Positions 10,911-22,078 of a stretch of DNA of 64,000 nucleotides are shown piece by piece. The notes beneath the pieces are model-generated. The model was not told where the DNA came from. It saw only the letters and a program-made list of their open reading frames with translations, and did not search any database. The DNA comes from Eurosta solidaginis. Taxonomy: Eukaryota > Arthropoda > Insecta > Diptera > Tephritidae. Location: NCBI RefSeq assembly GCF_040869045.1, contig NC_090324.1:51117346-51181345 (forward strand), written 5' to 3'. Numbering within the stretch: the first letter of the stretch is position 1; each line of letters starts with the position of its first letter. Made by a program: the position numbers and the translations under genes.

Positions 10911-11699
10911 GCGATGGCAAATGTGGTTAAAACAGTTAGTGAATTCCACGCCAGAGGCCCTATTCACTATCTATGAGTTTGAAAGTGTACACAAGAAATT
11001 GTGTAAACTTTGAAATTCTGATTCTGTAAAACGAAACTTTGAACAAGAAAGCTCTCTGATAAACATTTCGTAAGTTTTCTTGACAGCTAGTGTACACTAT
11101 TGTGACATTCAAAACACATACGCACTGTTGCAGAGTAACTTTTTTCTTTTCATGGCGTTTGATCAACATTTTCTCACTAACATACACACAAAAAAAAGAG
11201 AGGTAAATCTAACCGAAAAAGACGGTTAAATTTGCAGTGACCGAAAAACGTTGTAAATCTAACCGACTAAAAATTGTTATTATAATAGTTCGTGAAAATA
11301 GTTCGAGTACCATCAAAAATTGTACGAGAACCACCAAAAATAATTCGGATAAAATTAAAATAGTTAATTTACCATGGGAAGTAGTTCGTGTACCATGAAA
11401 AATAGATAGTTTACCACGAAAAACAGTTTTTTAACCATGAAAAATAGTTTTTTTTTTACCATTAAAACCAAAAGAAAAAACTTTTAAAAATAACTAAAAA
11501 AACATTATTTTTTGGATAAATACGTTATTATTTATTACTTTAATTAAATACGTACATATTTTTATATGTTTTAGATTTGTAGATTAGGTAAATTATATTT
11601 AGTTTTAAAAACATTTTGGACGAATATATGTAATTCCATTTGGGGAAAGAGTTGTATTAAGAAGGGAATAATATAATTCAGAAAGGTCCGATAGATAAA
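10911..11699. other. Unassigned AT-rich stretch with short degenerate repeats
   Basis: The segment 10930-11190 has no clear coding potential. At about 11280-11460 a short motif (TAGTT.GTGTACCATGAAAAA and variants) recurs about six times at 25-40 nt spacing. Part of 11480-11700 is probably the 3' flank of the zinc-finger gene on the minus strand. Confidence 0.4.
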
Positions 11700-12159
11700 A
11701 TTGGTCTGTACTTTCTATAACGGGAAATGATTAAAAATGTTCTGAAAACAACGCAATTGAGTGTTCAACACATACAAAAATTACTTTGTTGTTTTCAAAT
11801 ATAATAATGTCCTTTATTTGAAATAATTTCAAAGATTTTGACAATAGGTAATATCCAACTTTATAAGTAGTCTCTTTTATTTCAACAAGTGTTATAAAAT
11901 TGTAGCTTTCATTCATTAATATTTCGCATTCAAAAGAAGCTTTATTTACTTTTTTACTATATAATTTGTTTTTGAATTTTTCTTTTGATTGCTTTTCGAA
12001 TATGCAGTTGCCATCTAATCTTTATATAAAAGAAAACGATTTGCAAATTTTAGCATATATTTAATAGCGACTGACAAAGGTGCATTTGGCCTAGACGTAA
12101 TAAAATTGGTATACGATTTTATTTCTCTATGCTTAGACTCGAACCCGTAACACCATACA
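11700..12159 (-). pseudogene. Zinc-finger/transposase-like gene, C-terminal segment
   Basis: This is the downstream part of the gene whose upstream part lies at 23521-25792. The frame enters from the gypsy junction with CYGFESKHREIK (about 12150-12105), the counterpart of an RFEAKH-like motif in this family, and runs to a stop after FLLYKD. A further piece (11916-11731: TYKVGYYLL, IIIFENNKVIFVC, ALFSEHF) has the look of the family's C-terminal end. Between them the frame is broken by several stops. A B-box-like GGTTCGAGTC near 12135 is coding sequence, not a tRNA. Confidence 0.6.
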
Positions 12160-12431
12160 AGTTACTGCCGTGCGCCGTCGATATCAAAATTAAACTTCAA
12201 TCGTTACACTTATCAACTGAACTGCTGAACAACTGAACCTTACTTTATTATTGGCAATTTCTTTTTATACAATTTTTCTTATGCTACTTACTTAGCTAAG
12301 TTGCTACATACTTATAAATTTACTTATATAGTACAGGTGAATTTGCTTACAGCGTAATAATTTATTAACAATGTTGTTGTTTCTTTTTACAAAAGTTGCT
12401 TGGTAATCAAGTGGATTTTAAATCGAAGTCT
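12160..12431 (-). repeat. Gypsy 3' LTR, U3 truncated
   Basis: Matches the inner 270 bases of the 5' LTR (22906 onward) from the TAACT end through AACAATGTTGTTG and TTTAAATCGAA, then similarity stops. The 5' LTR continues another 344 bases. The missing part is the start of U3, and the polypurine tract is lost too. The env stop at about 12440 lies almost directly against mid-U3. Confidence 0.85.
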
Positions 12432-12439
12432 ACTATTGA

Positions 12440-13812
12440 TGGAATGAAAAAAGAATTCGTAATGCAATATAAAAAGCAATTGACAATATTATTGCTAGGA
12501 TAATGGCTGCGAAGCTTGATATAATAGATATTAAACTCTTTGAGGATATGTGTTCTATTTTCCTTACATTGGTTAAATGGAGTTGATGCAAATAGTTGAG
12601 GTCGAGTTTGATTTCATTTTCAGTTAGGTTGTTTTGAAGTATTGGAGGTAATATTTGGTATGAGCTAGTTTGCCAACTTGTTAACTAACATTGTTTAATG
12701 TTATGATTTCATTAAAAAAGTTTATGATAAATGTGCCATTCAATTTGAGTGACTTGTTATCGTAAATGAGCTTTCCAATAAAATTTGATACAAAAAGTGT
12801 TCCTTCTGTGATTAATTCAAATATGGCTTTATATTCATATTGGTAATCGCAAATTGCTTTGACCCCCCAGAGGATTTGAGTTATACAGTGATTTTCTTAT
12901 AGTTTTTGGAGTTGATTTCTTGTAGTTTCGTCTATTTCCAGGCAGTTTCCGATGATGCCATATTTTTCCTCTTGTGACGTGAAAATATTGCAAAATTCTA
13001 GATAAACTCGTTTCCTGTTTTTTACGGTTGAACGAATAATGACATTATTGAAAAGAGTGTCTTCTGTTTTTGGAAGTGAAATTACGTATAGAAGAAGTGA
13101 GTATTTGACAACCATTGACGGTTTAGCATATCCAAGCGCCTGTATTTCATTTTTAAAAGGTAGTGTGCCAGTTTGTGACAAAATATTTTCGATATCCCCT
13201 TTATTTAAGAGTTGTGAGTGAACAATTCCTCGTTTTGCTAACTGGGCTGCCATTAAGATTTTCGAAATTTCACCTTTTATTATTCCTAACTTATTAAAAT
13301 GTGTTTGTTCAAAAAGCTGCGAATTGTCTTCGTTTATTTCGTCCGCGATTCTGTTATGTCCATCTAAAATTGTATTACCGGTCTTTATAAGATATTCGTT
13401 TATTTCGTGCTGTTTGTTGTTGTTTTCTGTCAGAGTGTGTGTTTGTGACATGATTTGGTCCCAGTCAGTAGCGTCGGGATTTCCTGCTAACCACTTCCAA
13501 GCAGACCCTATCCAGTTAATTGATCGTTTGTGTTTGGTAGTGTTTTTGGTTCGTAACTGGTCCAGTATATTGTCTATCTCTGTAAGTTCATGTTCTAATT
13601 GCGGAAATAAAATGCTTGTCTTACTAACTTCGTGTTGTACTATTGGTCTTATATTGTTAACTACTCTGTCGTATTCATCCAAGTTTATAGTGTATATAAT
13701 TTTGTATGTTCCTTTGGTAATTTTTCCTAGTCCTTGTTTAATTGTCAGTACTGGGCTATCGTATTTGTATATCTCTACTGTTGCGGTCGTCCAACAAGGT
13801 AAAAGTCTAAAT
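12440..13812 (-). pseudogene. Gypsy env (envelope) gene, broken
   Basis: Errantivirus envelope glycoprotein. The long uninterrupted part runs from a stop near 13812 to 12897. Near 13510-13475 it contains a basic cleavage site (KHKRS) followed by the conserved WIGSAWKWLAGNPDATDW segment found in insect errantivirus envelopes. Downstream the frame has a TAA at 12897-12899, then a second stop near 12690 with a 1-nt shift. The final segment (about 12545-12460) is a hydrophobic helix, the transmembrane anchor, followed by a short tail and tandem stops near 12440. The N-terminal signal peptide exon is not identified; env is made from a spliced RNA in this group. The gene is non-functional as read. 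Confidence 0.88.
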
Positions 13813-13839
13813 TAGATAACGTTCGTTAGTTTCGTTAGT

Positions 13840-14406
13840 TTTTCAGGTGTGACTTATGTATTTTCCTATTATTAGTTGTAGTTATTGTTACGTTATTATC
13901 CTTACCAATGGTTTCATTCCTAAATATGGGTTTTATTTTACCCTTGATTTGTTTATCCTTCTTTAGGACAACTTCACCAGCTTTCGTAGCGGGTTTTTTT
14001 TTTCATAACTGAGTGTATGGTGTTATTATACCTATCAACGGCAATGTTAACAATTTCTTTTAGTGAGATATCAGGATATTCAGATTGTAGACATCTAACA
14101 ATTTCTATGATTGTAGAGTGCACACATTCGATTGTGCCGTTAACTTCACTCTTTTGGGGTGGTGCTAAATTAATTTCAATACCCAAACTTTCCAAGTAAT
14201 TGAGTGTTATTGGACTTATGAAGCTACCCTCGTTGTCCATTACTAAGGTCTTTGGCACAGTAAAATAATGTAAGAGTCTAATTAATTTGTCTCTAATATG
14301 TAACACAGATTTATTTTTGATTTTAAAGAATTTTACAAATTTAGAAAACTTGTCAACGCATGTAATAAATTTTTCGCCAAACATTTCGATTATGTCAATG
14401 TGCAGA
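13840..14406 (-). pseudogene. Gypsy integrase, catalytic core and C-terminus (split by LINE-B)
   Basis: The part downstream of LINE-B starts at LHIDIIEMFGEKF (about 14405). It contains ITCVDKFSKF, the second catalytic Asp in LVMDNEGSF (about 14245) and the Glu in KSEVNGTIECVHS (about 14155). A shift in a T-run near 13989 separates the core from the C-terminal tail, which ends HKSHLKN with a stop near 13840. The N-terminal zinc-binding part lies at 18855-18550. Confidence 0.88.
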
Positions 14407-14415
14407 AAATATGAA
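14407..14415. repeat. Target-site duplication of LINE-B, left copy
   Basis: AAATATGAA here is repeated at 18541-18549. Removing the insert and one copy joins the two parts of gypsy integrase near PTEIF and LHIDI. Confidence 0.85.
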
Positions 14416-14661
14416 GAAAATTCGATCGGTGCGGACGTGTTTATTCTTGCTCCGCAGTTTTGTGTGTATTCCTGATTATCTTTTTTTCCAAAGTTGATCT
14501 GGGAATGGTCATTTCATCCTGAATTAATAAATGATTTGAGTTAGTGACTGGAATCTTGTTCTAAAGTATATACATACTATAATTTATCTACAAATGATAA
14601 ATGCAAAAATAACTAATATTTGCTTATCATTCAATTTTTTACTATGCCATGTATGTGTGGT

Positions 14662-16115
14662 TAAAAGGTTGATCGTGGTCAGCCGAAAGTATGTTGTGCT
14701 AAGTGCAATGACCTCTTCCACTTAAAGTGTGTGAACATATCATCAACTGATCTCGAATTTCTTCTCGCTTCAAACAGATATTTCTTCTGTAAATCTTGTA
14801 CGGCAGAGCGGCGCGCCTCTATACTTAGTCCGCCACTAAACTCTCTCTCTAGTGCCGTAAACAGTATCGGTAACAATATGAGTGCAAGTGAAAATATAAG
14901 TAACGAACACCTACTTTTGCTTGACTTTTCTAAAAATATTGAGACGTTACGCGCTGAAAATGCTCTCATTATCACTACAATGAATGCGTTAAAAGACGAT
15001 AACATTAAACTTTCGCAAAAGCAAGATGCTCTATTTGCCGAAGTTCGCTCTCTAAAATCTTCGATTATTGATAAAAACTCAGAAATCTCTACTTTATCAT
15101 TGGAACTAAAGAATGTGCATAGTGTTGTTGCTGATTTTGCCAATGGGCAAAAATCAACTTGTGCTTTCGTGATTCTTTACAAACATATGATAATAAAGAA
15201 TTGACTGAAAGAAGCAAAGAAGTCAACGAATAACAACAAAGACAATAAATCTGGTGCGAGCGTAAAATCAATGCAGGCTGAATTGTCCAAAAAAACAAAG
15301 CATCCAAGCACTAAAAAAAAAACAATGACATGCACTCGGGTACAAAAATAACGCAGTATGTAAATAAATCGGCGACTAACAAAGTCTCGGCCTCTAAATC
15401 GAAACAATTAGCTAATATAGCTAAACAAAATGCAAATACCAGTTCGGCTGCAATAACAAGTCAGCATCCTCTAATTGATTTGTCTTTGACAAACACAACC
15501 AGTAATGACTCTCAATCGCCTGCCATGCAAAGCAATAACACTATGACTGTAAAGAATGTGATGCCGTTGAAGTCTGCCAGTGAAACTGTGCCTACTTATG
15601 CTGACGTCACTGTTATGGAAAAAGGTTATAATAAACAATCTGCATCTGATGACGTTGCTTTTGCCAGTGAAACCGTGCCTACTTGTGCTGGGGTCACTAT
15701 TATGGATAAAGGCAACAATAAGAAATCTGCATCTGATGGCGTCACTTCAGAAATTAAGACAAACAAATCCAAGAATGTTGCTACTATCGTTGTAGGCAGT
15801 AATATAAATGCTGATCTTAATCTAGCTGTTCGCCTAAAATGGTTACATTTATCCTCATTCAAGCCGTCAGTTAATGCAAGTGATATCATCAGTTATGTAT
15901 CAAAAAATGCGAATATTTCGCCATCTCTTATTCATTGTTATAAGTTAGTAAAGAAAAACACGGATTCTAGGTCGTTAGTAAGATGCAATTTTAAACTTGG
16001 GGTCTCGACTTCAATCTATAGTCAATTACTAGACTCTTCTATATGGGCAACCGATGTTAAAGTAAAGCCGTTTCGTTTTTTTCAAAAGGGCAAATGCCAA
16101 ACGCTCAACCCCTAG
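14662..16115 (+). pseudogene. LINE-B ORF1: PHD finger, coiled coil and C-terminal domain
   Basis: RNA-binding/chaperone ORF1 of the jockey group. It opens MPCMCG and shows a C4HC3 PHD-type zinc finger (CCAKCNDLFHLKCV, then FFCKSC, about 14690-14800). A heptad-rich coiled coil follows (about 14930-15120). A frameshift lies at about 15180-15220, and the second part resumes with low-complexity Lys/Asn/Ser sequence. An exact 87-bp (29-residue) tandem duplication starts at 15576 and 15663 (SETVPTYADVTVMEKG and SETVPTCAGVTIMDKG). The C-terminal domain (about 15830-16110) matches LINE-A ORF1. An in-frame TAA after MPCMCG (14662) means the true start may be elsewhere. Confidence 0.8.
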
Positions 16116-16149
16116 TAAATAATCCGCAAAATTAAATTTTTAATAATAT

Positions 16150-18400
16150 AAATATTTACTACCAAAATATCTCGGGGATGAGAACTAAAGCTAAGGATAT
16201 TTTCTTAGTCACTTCGCGCTGTGAATATGAGACCTGGCTCAACAATGATTTCTTTGACGCAGCATTTTTTGATACTACTTTGTTTCATACCTATCGTAAA
16301 GATAGGGATCCAATCAAAACGGGATGTCAAAGAGGTGGCGGGGTACTAATTGCCGTAAGACGTTCCCTCCTTTCTTCTTTCGTTCAGCTCCCGAATACTG
16401 ACTCGCTACTGGACCAAATGTGTTTCTTTATTTGTGGGCTGTTTGGAAAGCTGTTTATTTGTGTTTCGTATATTCCGCCTTGTAGCAATGAGTCTTTGTA
16501 CTGCGCGCATGTGAATAATATTTTTGAAGTTTCGAAAAAAACGTAAACAGTAATTTTTGCGTTTTGGGTGATTTTAATCTGAACATGGTTGTTTGGTCAA
16601 AATTGTAAATGACAATATATTAACACCTATGAATGTCAATCATCAACATGAAATATATTTTTTAGATACTCTTTTTAGTGCCAACTTTGTTCAGATTAAT
16701 TCATTTGTGAACCAGCTAAATAACATACTGGATCTTATTTTTGTCGATAAAAATTTAATTTCTCACTTATCTGAGTGTCAATTTCCTATCTGCAAATCGG
16801 GCATGCATCACGTACCCTTATCTTTATTATTGGAATTCATTGAATTTGTACATAACAACAATACCACTCAAAATACTCCCTCCTACAATTTCAAAGATGC
16901 AAATTTTGATGCACTCAATTCGAGTATTGCTGAAATTGACTGGAAGTCTATCTTCTGTGCTAAAAATGCCTCTGAATGCTTTGAAATTTTTCTGCTGCAG
17001 TTATCTGATATATTTAGTAGAAATCTCTCCCTTCTTCGAAGCAAAATACATAAATTATCCTGGTACAATACTAGGTTAAAAAAGCTTAAAAATCTTAGAA
17101 ATAAGTATTTTAAGTTGTACAAAGCAACCAATGACTTTTCATTGTGCTTGATAAGTTTTTATAATAAATACATCTCCTGTTTCGAAGAAGAGTTAAAGCA
17201 AAATCCCAAGGCGTTTTGGAACTTTGTCCGTACAAAAAAAGGATCCTCCAATATTCCAACTTCTGTCAATTTTAATGGCATTAGTTCAAACAGTTTAGTG
17301 GAAACAGTGAACCTTTTTGCTGATTTTTTCAAATCTAATTTTCTTGTTGGCTCTAATATTTCTGATGTTAGGGTTGGTTCTGATACAGCTAATTGCTTGG
17401 ACTTTGGCTTATTATTGGTATCGGAATCAGATATTATTATTGGCATCTCGTCCCTACAATCTTCTTAAAAAAAAGATATTGATGGGCTGTCTTCTTTTTT
17501 GGTTAAAAAATGTAGTAGTTCGCTATGCGTGCCGTTGTGACATATCTTTAATGTGTCATTGTCCACTGGCGTTTTCATTGATCGATGGAAATTGGCTTCT
17601 ATTACTCCAATCTTTAAGTCTGGAAATAAGAGCGAGGTAGCAAACTACAGGCCAATTTCTAAACTATCTACCTGTTCAAAACTGTTTGAGAAAGTAGTAA
17701 AGGAGAAGTTTTCTTTTGCTATTAAAGGAATAATCGATCCATGTCAGCATGGGTTTGTTGCGTGTCGTTCAACAGTGACAAACTTAGCTGTTTTTTCTCA
17801 GTACTGTGTTTCTGCTTTTAAGGATGGGTAACAAGTTGATACTATATATGTGGTTATGTTAAAACACGACTTTACTGTTCTAAGTTCACTTCTTTATTCA
17901 TCTTCACTACAATTTTATAATTTAGTTTAGTCATTGCGAAATACGGTGGAATGTAAACAATACAAATGTCAAAATTTACAGTGTTGAATAACTATTACGA
18001 AAGTTGCTATTATACGTGTGTTGGAGAACGTAATTTTGCAGATATGCTTACGTAGGAGGATTAAATGATTTAAAACGTAGGCTGATACGCCACATATATA
18101 CAGATTTCTCTAAGGCGTTTGATACAGTGTACCACAAAATACTTCTTCAGAAACTTGAATACATTATTTTCCATTCAGACTTTCTGTCATGGTTAAAGTC
18201 ATACCTGACAAACTGAATTTTATTTGTTGAAATCGAGAATATGAGGTCCTATGAATTCTTGGCAACCTCTGGGGTGCCACAAGGTAGTATCCTCGGTCCA
18301 ATCTTATTTGTTATCTTCATTAATGACGTCGGCTTATATTTAAAGCATTCAAATTATTTACTTTATGCTGATGAAAGCTAAATCTTGACTTTGCAATGTC
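16150..18400 (+). pseudogene. LINE-B ORF2: endonuclease and reverse transcriptase (broken)
   Basis: The endonuclease part (16178-16546) includes MRTKAKDIFL, RGGGVLIAV and an intact GDFNL motif near 16565, though in a shifted frame. The linker (16593-17468) ends with the NPKAFWNFVRTKK motif common to this group. The RT begins near 17560 (WKLASITPIFKSGNKSEVANYRPISKL), is cut at VDTIY by a solo LTR (17849-18094), and resumes with TDFSKAFDTV, then GVPQGSILGPILFV and YADES, where the catalytic YADD reads YADE. The thumb region is deleted. Three or more shifts are present. Confidence 0.82.
17849..18094. mobile_element. Solo LTR (246 bp) nested in LINE-B
   Basis: It starts TGTGG and ends CCACA, a perfect 5-bp inverted terminus with the TG...CA of LTRs, and is flanked by TATATA (17843-17848 and 18095-18100). 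Removing it and one TATATA rejoins the RT motif VDTIY-TDFSKAFD in frame. No internal coding sequence is present, so it is a solo LTR left by recombination. It does not resemble the gypsy or BEL LTRs in this window, so the parent family is unknown. Confidence 0.8.
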
Positions 18401-18540
18401 TAGGCTTTTGTTTAAGTTACGGATTGAGTCTTACTATCGAGAAAATTTATCTCATGCTTGAATTAATTTTAGTTATTTAGTTTTAAGTTAATTTGCAAGC
18501 TTGTAAATCTAGTCAGTAAGGTTTCTGCCATTGACTAAAT

Positions 18541-18549
18541 AAATATGAA
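18541..18549. repeat. Target-site duplication of LINE-B, right copy
   Basis: AAATATGAA, identical to 14407-14415. Confidence 0.85.
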
Positions 18550-20610
18550 TATTTCTGTTGGGTATGAAGGTATTGGCGTTGCCTGTAGTTCAGGCTTTTG
18601 AGGGTGGTGATCGTACTTGTTGCACCCACAAGTTTTGCATGATTTTGTGTATTTTTTTATAAGTTTACTCATCTTAGGAAAATAGCATTTTTCTAATATT
18701 TGTTCCTTATTTTCCATATCGTTACGGTGGGCCCTCCTATGCTCCCGTTCGATTATTTTAAACTTTACTTCTTCATCAGGAATGTCAGTAACAAGTCTTT
18801 GTGTGATTCTGGCATGGAACTTAGAAAAACTTTCCTGATAAACCTGTTGTAACAACGCGATATATTATTCGGGAATTTTGATTCCATTAATTATATTTGG
18901 GTTAAGATAATTTTTTAAGATTTTAATTAATTTTCCTTTATTGTAGATTTCACTTTTAATACGATGCCTGTGGTACCTTGGGTGAGGTTCTTCATGGATA
19001 ATTTCATCTTTGCCTTCTTGAAATATAATTTTGTTTTTAAATACATTTAATGGTGCCTCGCAATGAGGAATAAGCTGTGAGCTATCCTCTGCTGCACTAT
19101 GTTGAGAATTAGATGTTGACGATGTGAACGAGTTAATTTCCATGGGAAGCCTGGAGAGCGCATCTGCGACGACATTCGTCTTCCTTGGTTTATAGAAAAG
19201 TTTATAATTATACTCTTCTATGCGTGCCTTCCACCCTTTAAGCTTGGCATTGTTATTGGTATTACTTAATGCGAATGTTAATGGCTGGTGGCCAGTAGGA
19301 TTTTAATATCTTCTGCTCCGTATAGATAGGTTCTTAGTTTGTAATGAGGCCATACTATAGCTAGCATTTCTCTCTCAATAGTCGAGTAATTTTCCTCGGT
19401 TTTATTGAGTGACCTAGATATATAAGTTATGGGCTTATCCTTCCCGATTTCTCCTTGAGAAAGGACTGCCCCAATCGCAGTATTAGAAGCGTCTGTTGTT
19501 AGAATAAACGGTTTATGGAAATCTGGAAATGCCAAAATCTCAGAAGACATAAGTAATGTTTTTAGGTCATTAAATGATTTCAGTCCTTCATCAGTTAAAG
19601 AGACTTTTATTTTTTTGGATTGGTTCGCCTTTATTTGCGCATTTTCACCCCTAGTCAGATTCGTGAGTGGTTTGGCAATTTTTGCGAGTCTTGTATAAAT
19701 CGTCTATAGTATGACGCTAAACCTAGAAAACTTTTCAGTTCTTTAAGATTTACGGGTACAGCAATTTTTTAATCGCTGAAATTTTTTCACGGTCAGGTAA
19801 AATACCGTTTCCTGTGACAATATGCCCTAGGAATTCCACTCGGGTTCTGAAAAACTTAGATTTTCCAGATTTACTTTTAAATTTGCTTTATATAGAAGAG
19901 CGAATACATCTTCAATATTTTTAAGATGTTCTTCTTTGGTTCTTCCTATTATTATTATATCGTCGATATAGATGTAGCAGGATATTCCTATGAGGGGTTT
20001 AAGGACGTTATTTAACATACTTTGAAATATAGAAGGCGCATTCTTAAGCCCAAATGGCAACCTAGTAAATTCGTATTTACCATTTGCGATCGAAAACGCT
20101 GTTTTTTCTATATCCCTTTCCTTCATCCTGATTTGGTGAAAACCAGATGTATGGTCAAGTGTAGTGAAATACTTACATTCCCCTAAGCTAGCTAAAGTGC
20201 TATTTATATGGGGTATTGGGTAAGCGTTAGGTATTGTTACTGAATTTAGTCTTTTAAAATAAACGACAACCCTGTATTTCTTTTCCCCTGAAGGACCTGG
20301 CTTTATTGGGACAATCCACAAAGGAGAATTTTATGGGCTTTTGACGGCCTAATTATACCGTTATTTATAAGTTCCGTTATCTCTTTTTCCACCTCGCCAC
20401 GAAGGTTGGTTTGATAAGGGTAGGATTTGGTATAAATTGGTTCCTCTGTCGTTGTCCTTATTTCTGCTAACACGTGTGTCTATTGTTCCACTGTCGGATA
20501 CTGGTCCGAAAATATCTGCGTATTTATTAATAATTTCTTCAACTTCATGTTTATAGAGTGTTTCCTCAAGATTATTAACTTGTTTTGAAATTTTATGTTT
20601 TAATGGCAAT
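18550..20610 (-). pseudogene. Gypsy pol: reverse transcriptase, RNase H, integrase N-terminus
   Basis: Pol enzymes that copy and integrate the element. The RT (20609-19827) shows YRVVVYFKRLN, FTTLDHTSGFHQI, LPFGLKNAPSIFQ and the catalytic YIDDIII (about 19955). RNase H starts near 19550 (ILTTDASNTAIGAVLSQ; LNKTEENYSTIERE). After a 1-nt shift near 19300 it continues to VVADALSRLP at about 19150. The spacer (19143-18865) leads into the integrase HHCC zinc finger (EREHRRAH, CKTCGC, about 18750-18620) and stops at PTEIF, where LINE-B enters. Shifts also lie near 20330 and 19820. The remainder of integrase is at 13840-14406. Confidence 0.9.
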
Positions 20611-20950
20611 ACTACATCTCCTATGGTTAGTGTGTTGTCCTTTCTATTAATAATCGCTCCTAGTTCCTTGAGAGTATCATCACCTATGATACCATCAAAG
20701 GATTTTAAATTTCGCAGAATAAAAAAATCAAAATTATTTTTATGGCTATGCTTTTGAAGAATTGTCCCGAAAGTTGATGGGTTATTTCCACCTGGCCGGC
20801 AGCGGATTGAACCTTGAAAGGGTTCTTTAATTTCAATGAATTTTTGGCAATTTTTTCACAAGCGAAGTTTTTGTTGGCCCCTGTATGTATAAGAAATTTC
20901 AGGATATGGCCATTTTGTAAGGTAAGTTCTACATAGGGTAGGCTAGATAG
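20611..20950 (-). pseudogene. Gypsy protease, catalytic Asp replaced
   Basis: Retropepsin region at the start of pol. It overlaps the gag stop in the -1 frame (gag ends AYPM-stop while pol reads through as LPYVELTLQ), the usual gag-pol frameshift layout of errantiviruses. The active-site motif, DTGA in functional enzymes, reads HTGA here (about 20895), a GAT to CAT change. Stops appear further in (about 20700). Processing of Gag-Pol could not occur from this copy. Confidence 0.75.
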
Positions 20951-22055
20951 GCGTCCGTCATAAAATTTACCTCTTCGCCTCCTTCGAATGTTTCGGGTTC
21001 CTGATCCTCTGTTTGAACATTGAACAATTTTTGGCTTTTTCTAGGAATATTTGATGAATTATTTGACTGCCTTACCACTGCCGTGCTTTCTATTCGGTTC
21101 ATATAATTTACTCTCTTCGAATGAATCGAAGGATCTACCTCCATTGGAACTGGAGGCTTAGGTTGTGTTGGCCTTGGTGGTGGTTGAGTTTGAGTTTCTA
21201 AATTTCTATTGTAAATCTGATTTTTTTCTGCAGGGCCTAATTCTCTCGGTGCAAATGATTGCTTCTGCCTAATTTGGTTTTTATGCGCTTGAATAGGCAT
21301 GGTTGTATTCTTGAGATAAATCGAATAGTTTCTTAAGTTAAGGTTCTGTATTTCGAGGCAAAATGAGTAAGCCTCTGGTAGACTCTTGGGTCGTTGGATG
21401 ACTAGCATCCTGAACAGTTCGCCGCTTAATCCCCTAATAAACACATCAAGGGCTCTGTTTCTGTAGGTTTCCAGAAGCGCATTGCTTGTTTCCCTAGAGT
21501 AGTCTTGCCCTTTTATTTTGTTTACTATGAGAGATAATTGATGATTTATTCTTGCGTAGAATTGATCTACGCTAAAGTGCTTTTGTGACAATGACCCTAG
21601 CTCATGTTCAAGGGTCCTTAAGTCACGATTGTCTGCGTAGTCCAGTGACAAACAGCTTCTGATTTTTTCCCCAATCCTCATCGAAAATATTATAGGAGAT
21701 AAAAGCAGTATCTGGGCCTTTTATTTTTGTCTTATTTGTCATTGGATGGCCCGATATATCGGTTTCGTTTTGAATACCTCGTAGTCCTTTAGTGTTGACT
21801 CTACATTATGAACCCATGATATGAACTGAACGGGGTTACCCTCGAAGGTTGGTAGGGTTTTCATACTATCAGGCAGCCTATTTATTTCCTGCAGGTCTGC
21901 CTCAAGCAGGCTGATGGGGTTATTAGAATTTACTGTTTCAGGGAGACTAATCCTAGCTTCTAACTGATTTATACTAGCGCTCATGGTACGCATTTGCTCT
22001 ATTTGTGCGTTAACCGCACCCGTTAGTTGGGTTATCGCTTCTTCAATATGCTCCG
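20929..22055 (-). pseudogene. Gypsy gag
   Basis: Structural protein of the particle. The first part (about 22055-21739) has a coiled-coil-like segment (GAVNAQIEQMRTMSASINQLEAR) followed by LPTFEGNPVQFISWVHNVE, a typical gypsy Gag motif. A break with one frameshift lies at about 21740-21681. The second part (21681-20929) covers SFCLEIQNLNL, a proline-rich stretch (TQPPPRPTQPKPPVPMEVD) and an acidic C-terminus that overlaps pol. No zinc knuckle is present, which fits errantivirus Gag. Confidence 0.85.
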
Positions 22056-22078
22056 TTTTTTATTTTTTCTTTTTTGTG

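Larger units (their letters stand above)
14416..18540 (+). mobile_element. LINE-B: jockey-like non-LTR retrotransposon in gypsy integrase
   Basis: A near full-length LINE with a 9-bp target duplication. The 5' end carries TTCGATCGGTGCGGACGTGT, resembling the start and downstream promoter element (GGACGTG, 14433-14439) of fly LINE internal promoters. Then come ORF1 with a PHD finger, ORF2 with endonuclease and reverse transcriptase, and a short 3' end in TAAAT. A 246-bp solo LTR splits the RT. The RT is internally deleted: after LLYADES the sequence jumps to a C-terminal LRIESYYRENLSHA. It is younger than the gypsy element it interrupts. Confidence 0.88.

Noticed and set aside
12120..12145. 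tRNA-like B box GGTTCGAGTC
   Set aside because: It is the coding sequence for GFESK in the zinc-finger gene, confirmed by the frame continuing across the gypsy junction; no A box upstream.
13324..13815. 163-codon plus-strand frame over env
   Set aside because: Antisense shadow of the gypsy envelope frame, which carries recognised envelope motifs.
17849..18094. Intron in the LINE-B reverse transcriptase
   Set aside because: It begins TGTGG and ends CCACA with a flanking duplication, and lacks GT-AG borders at the junction.
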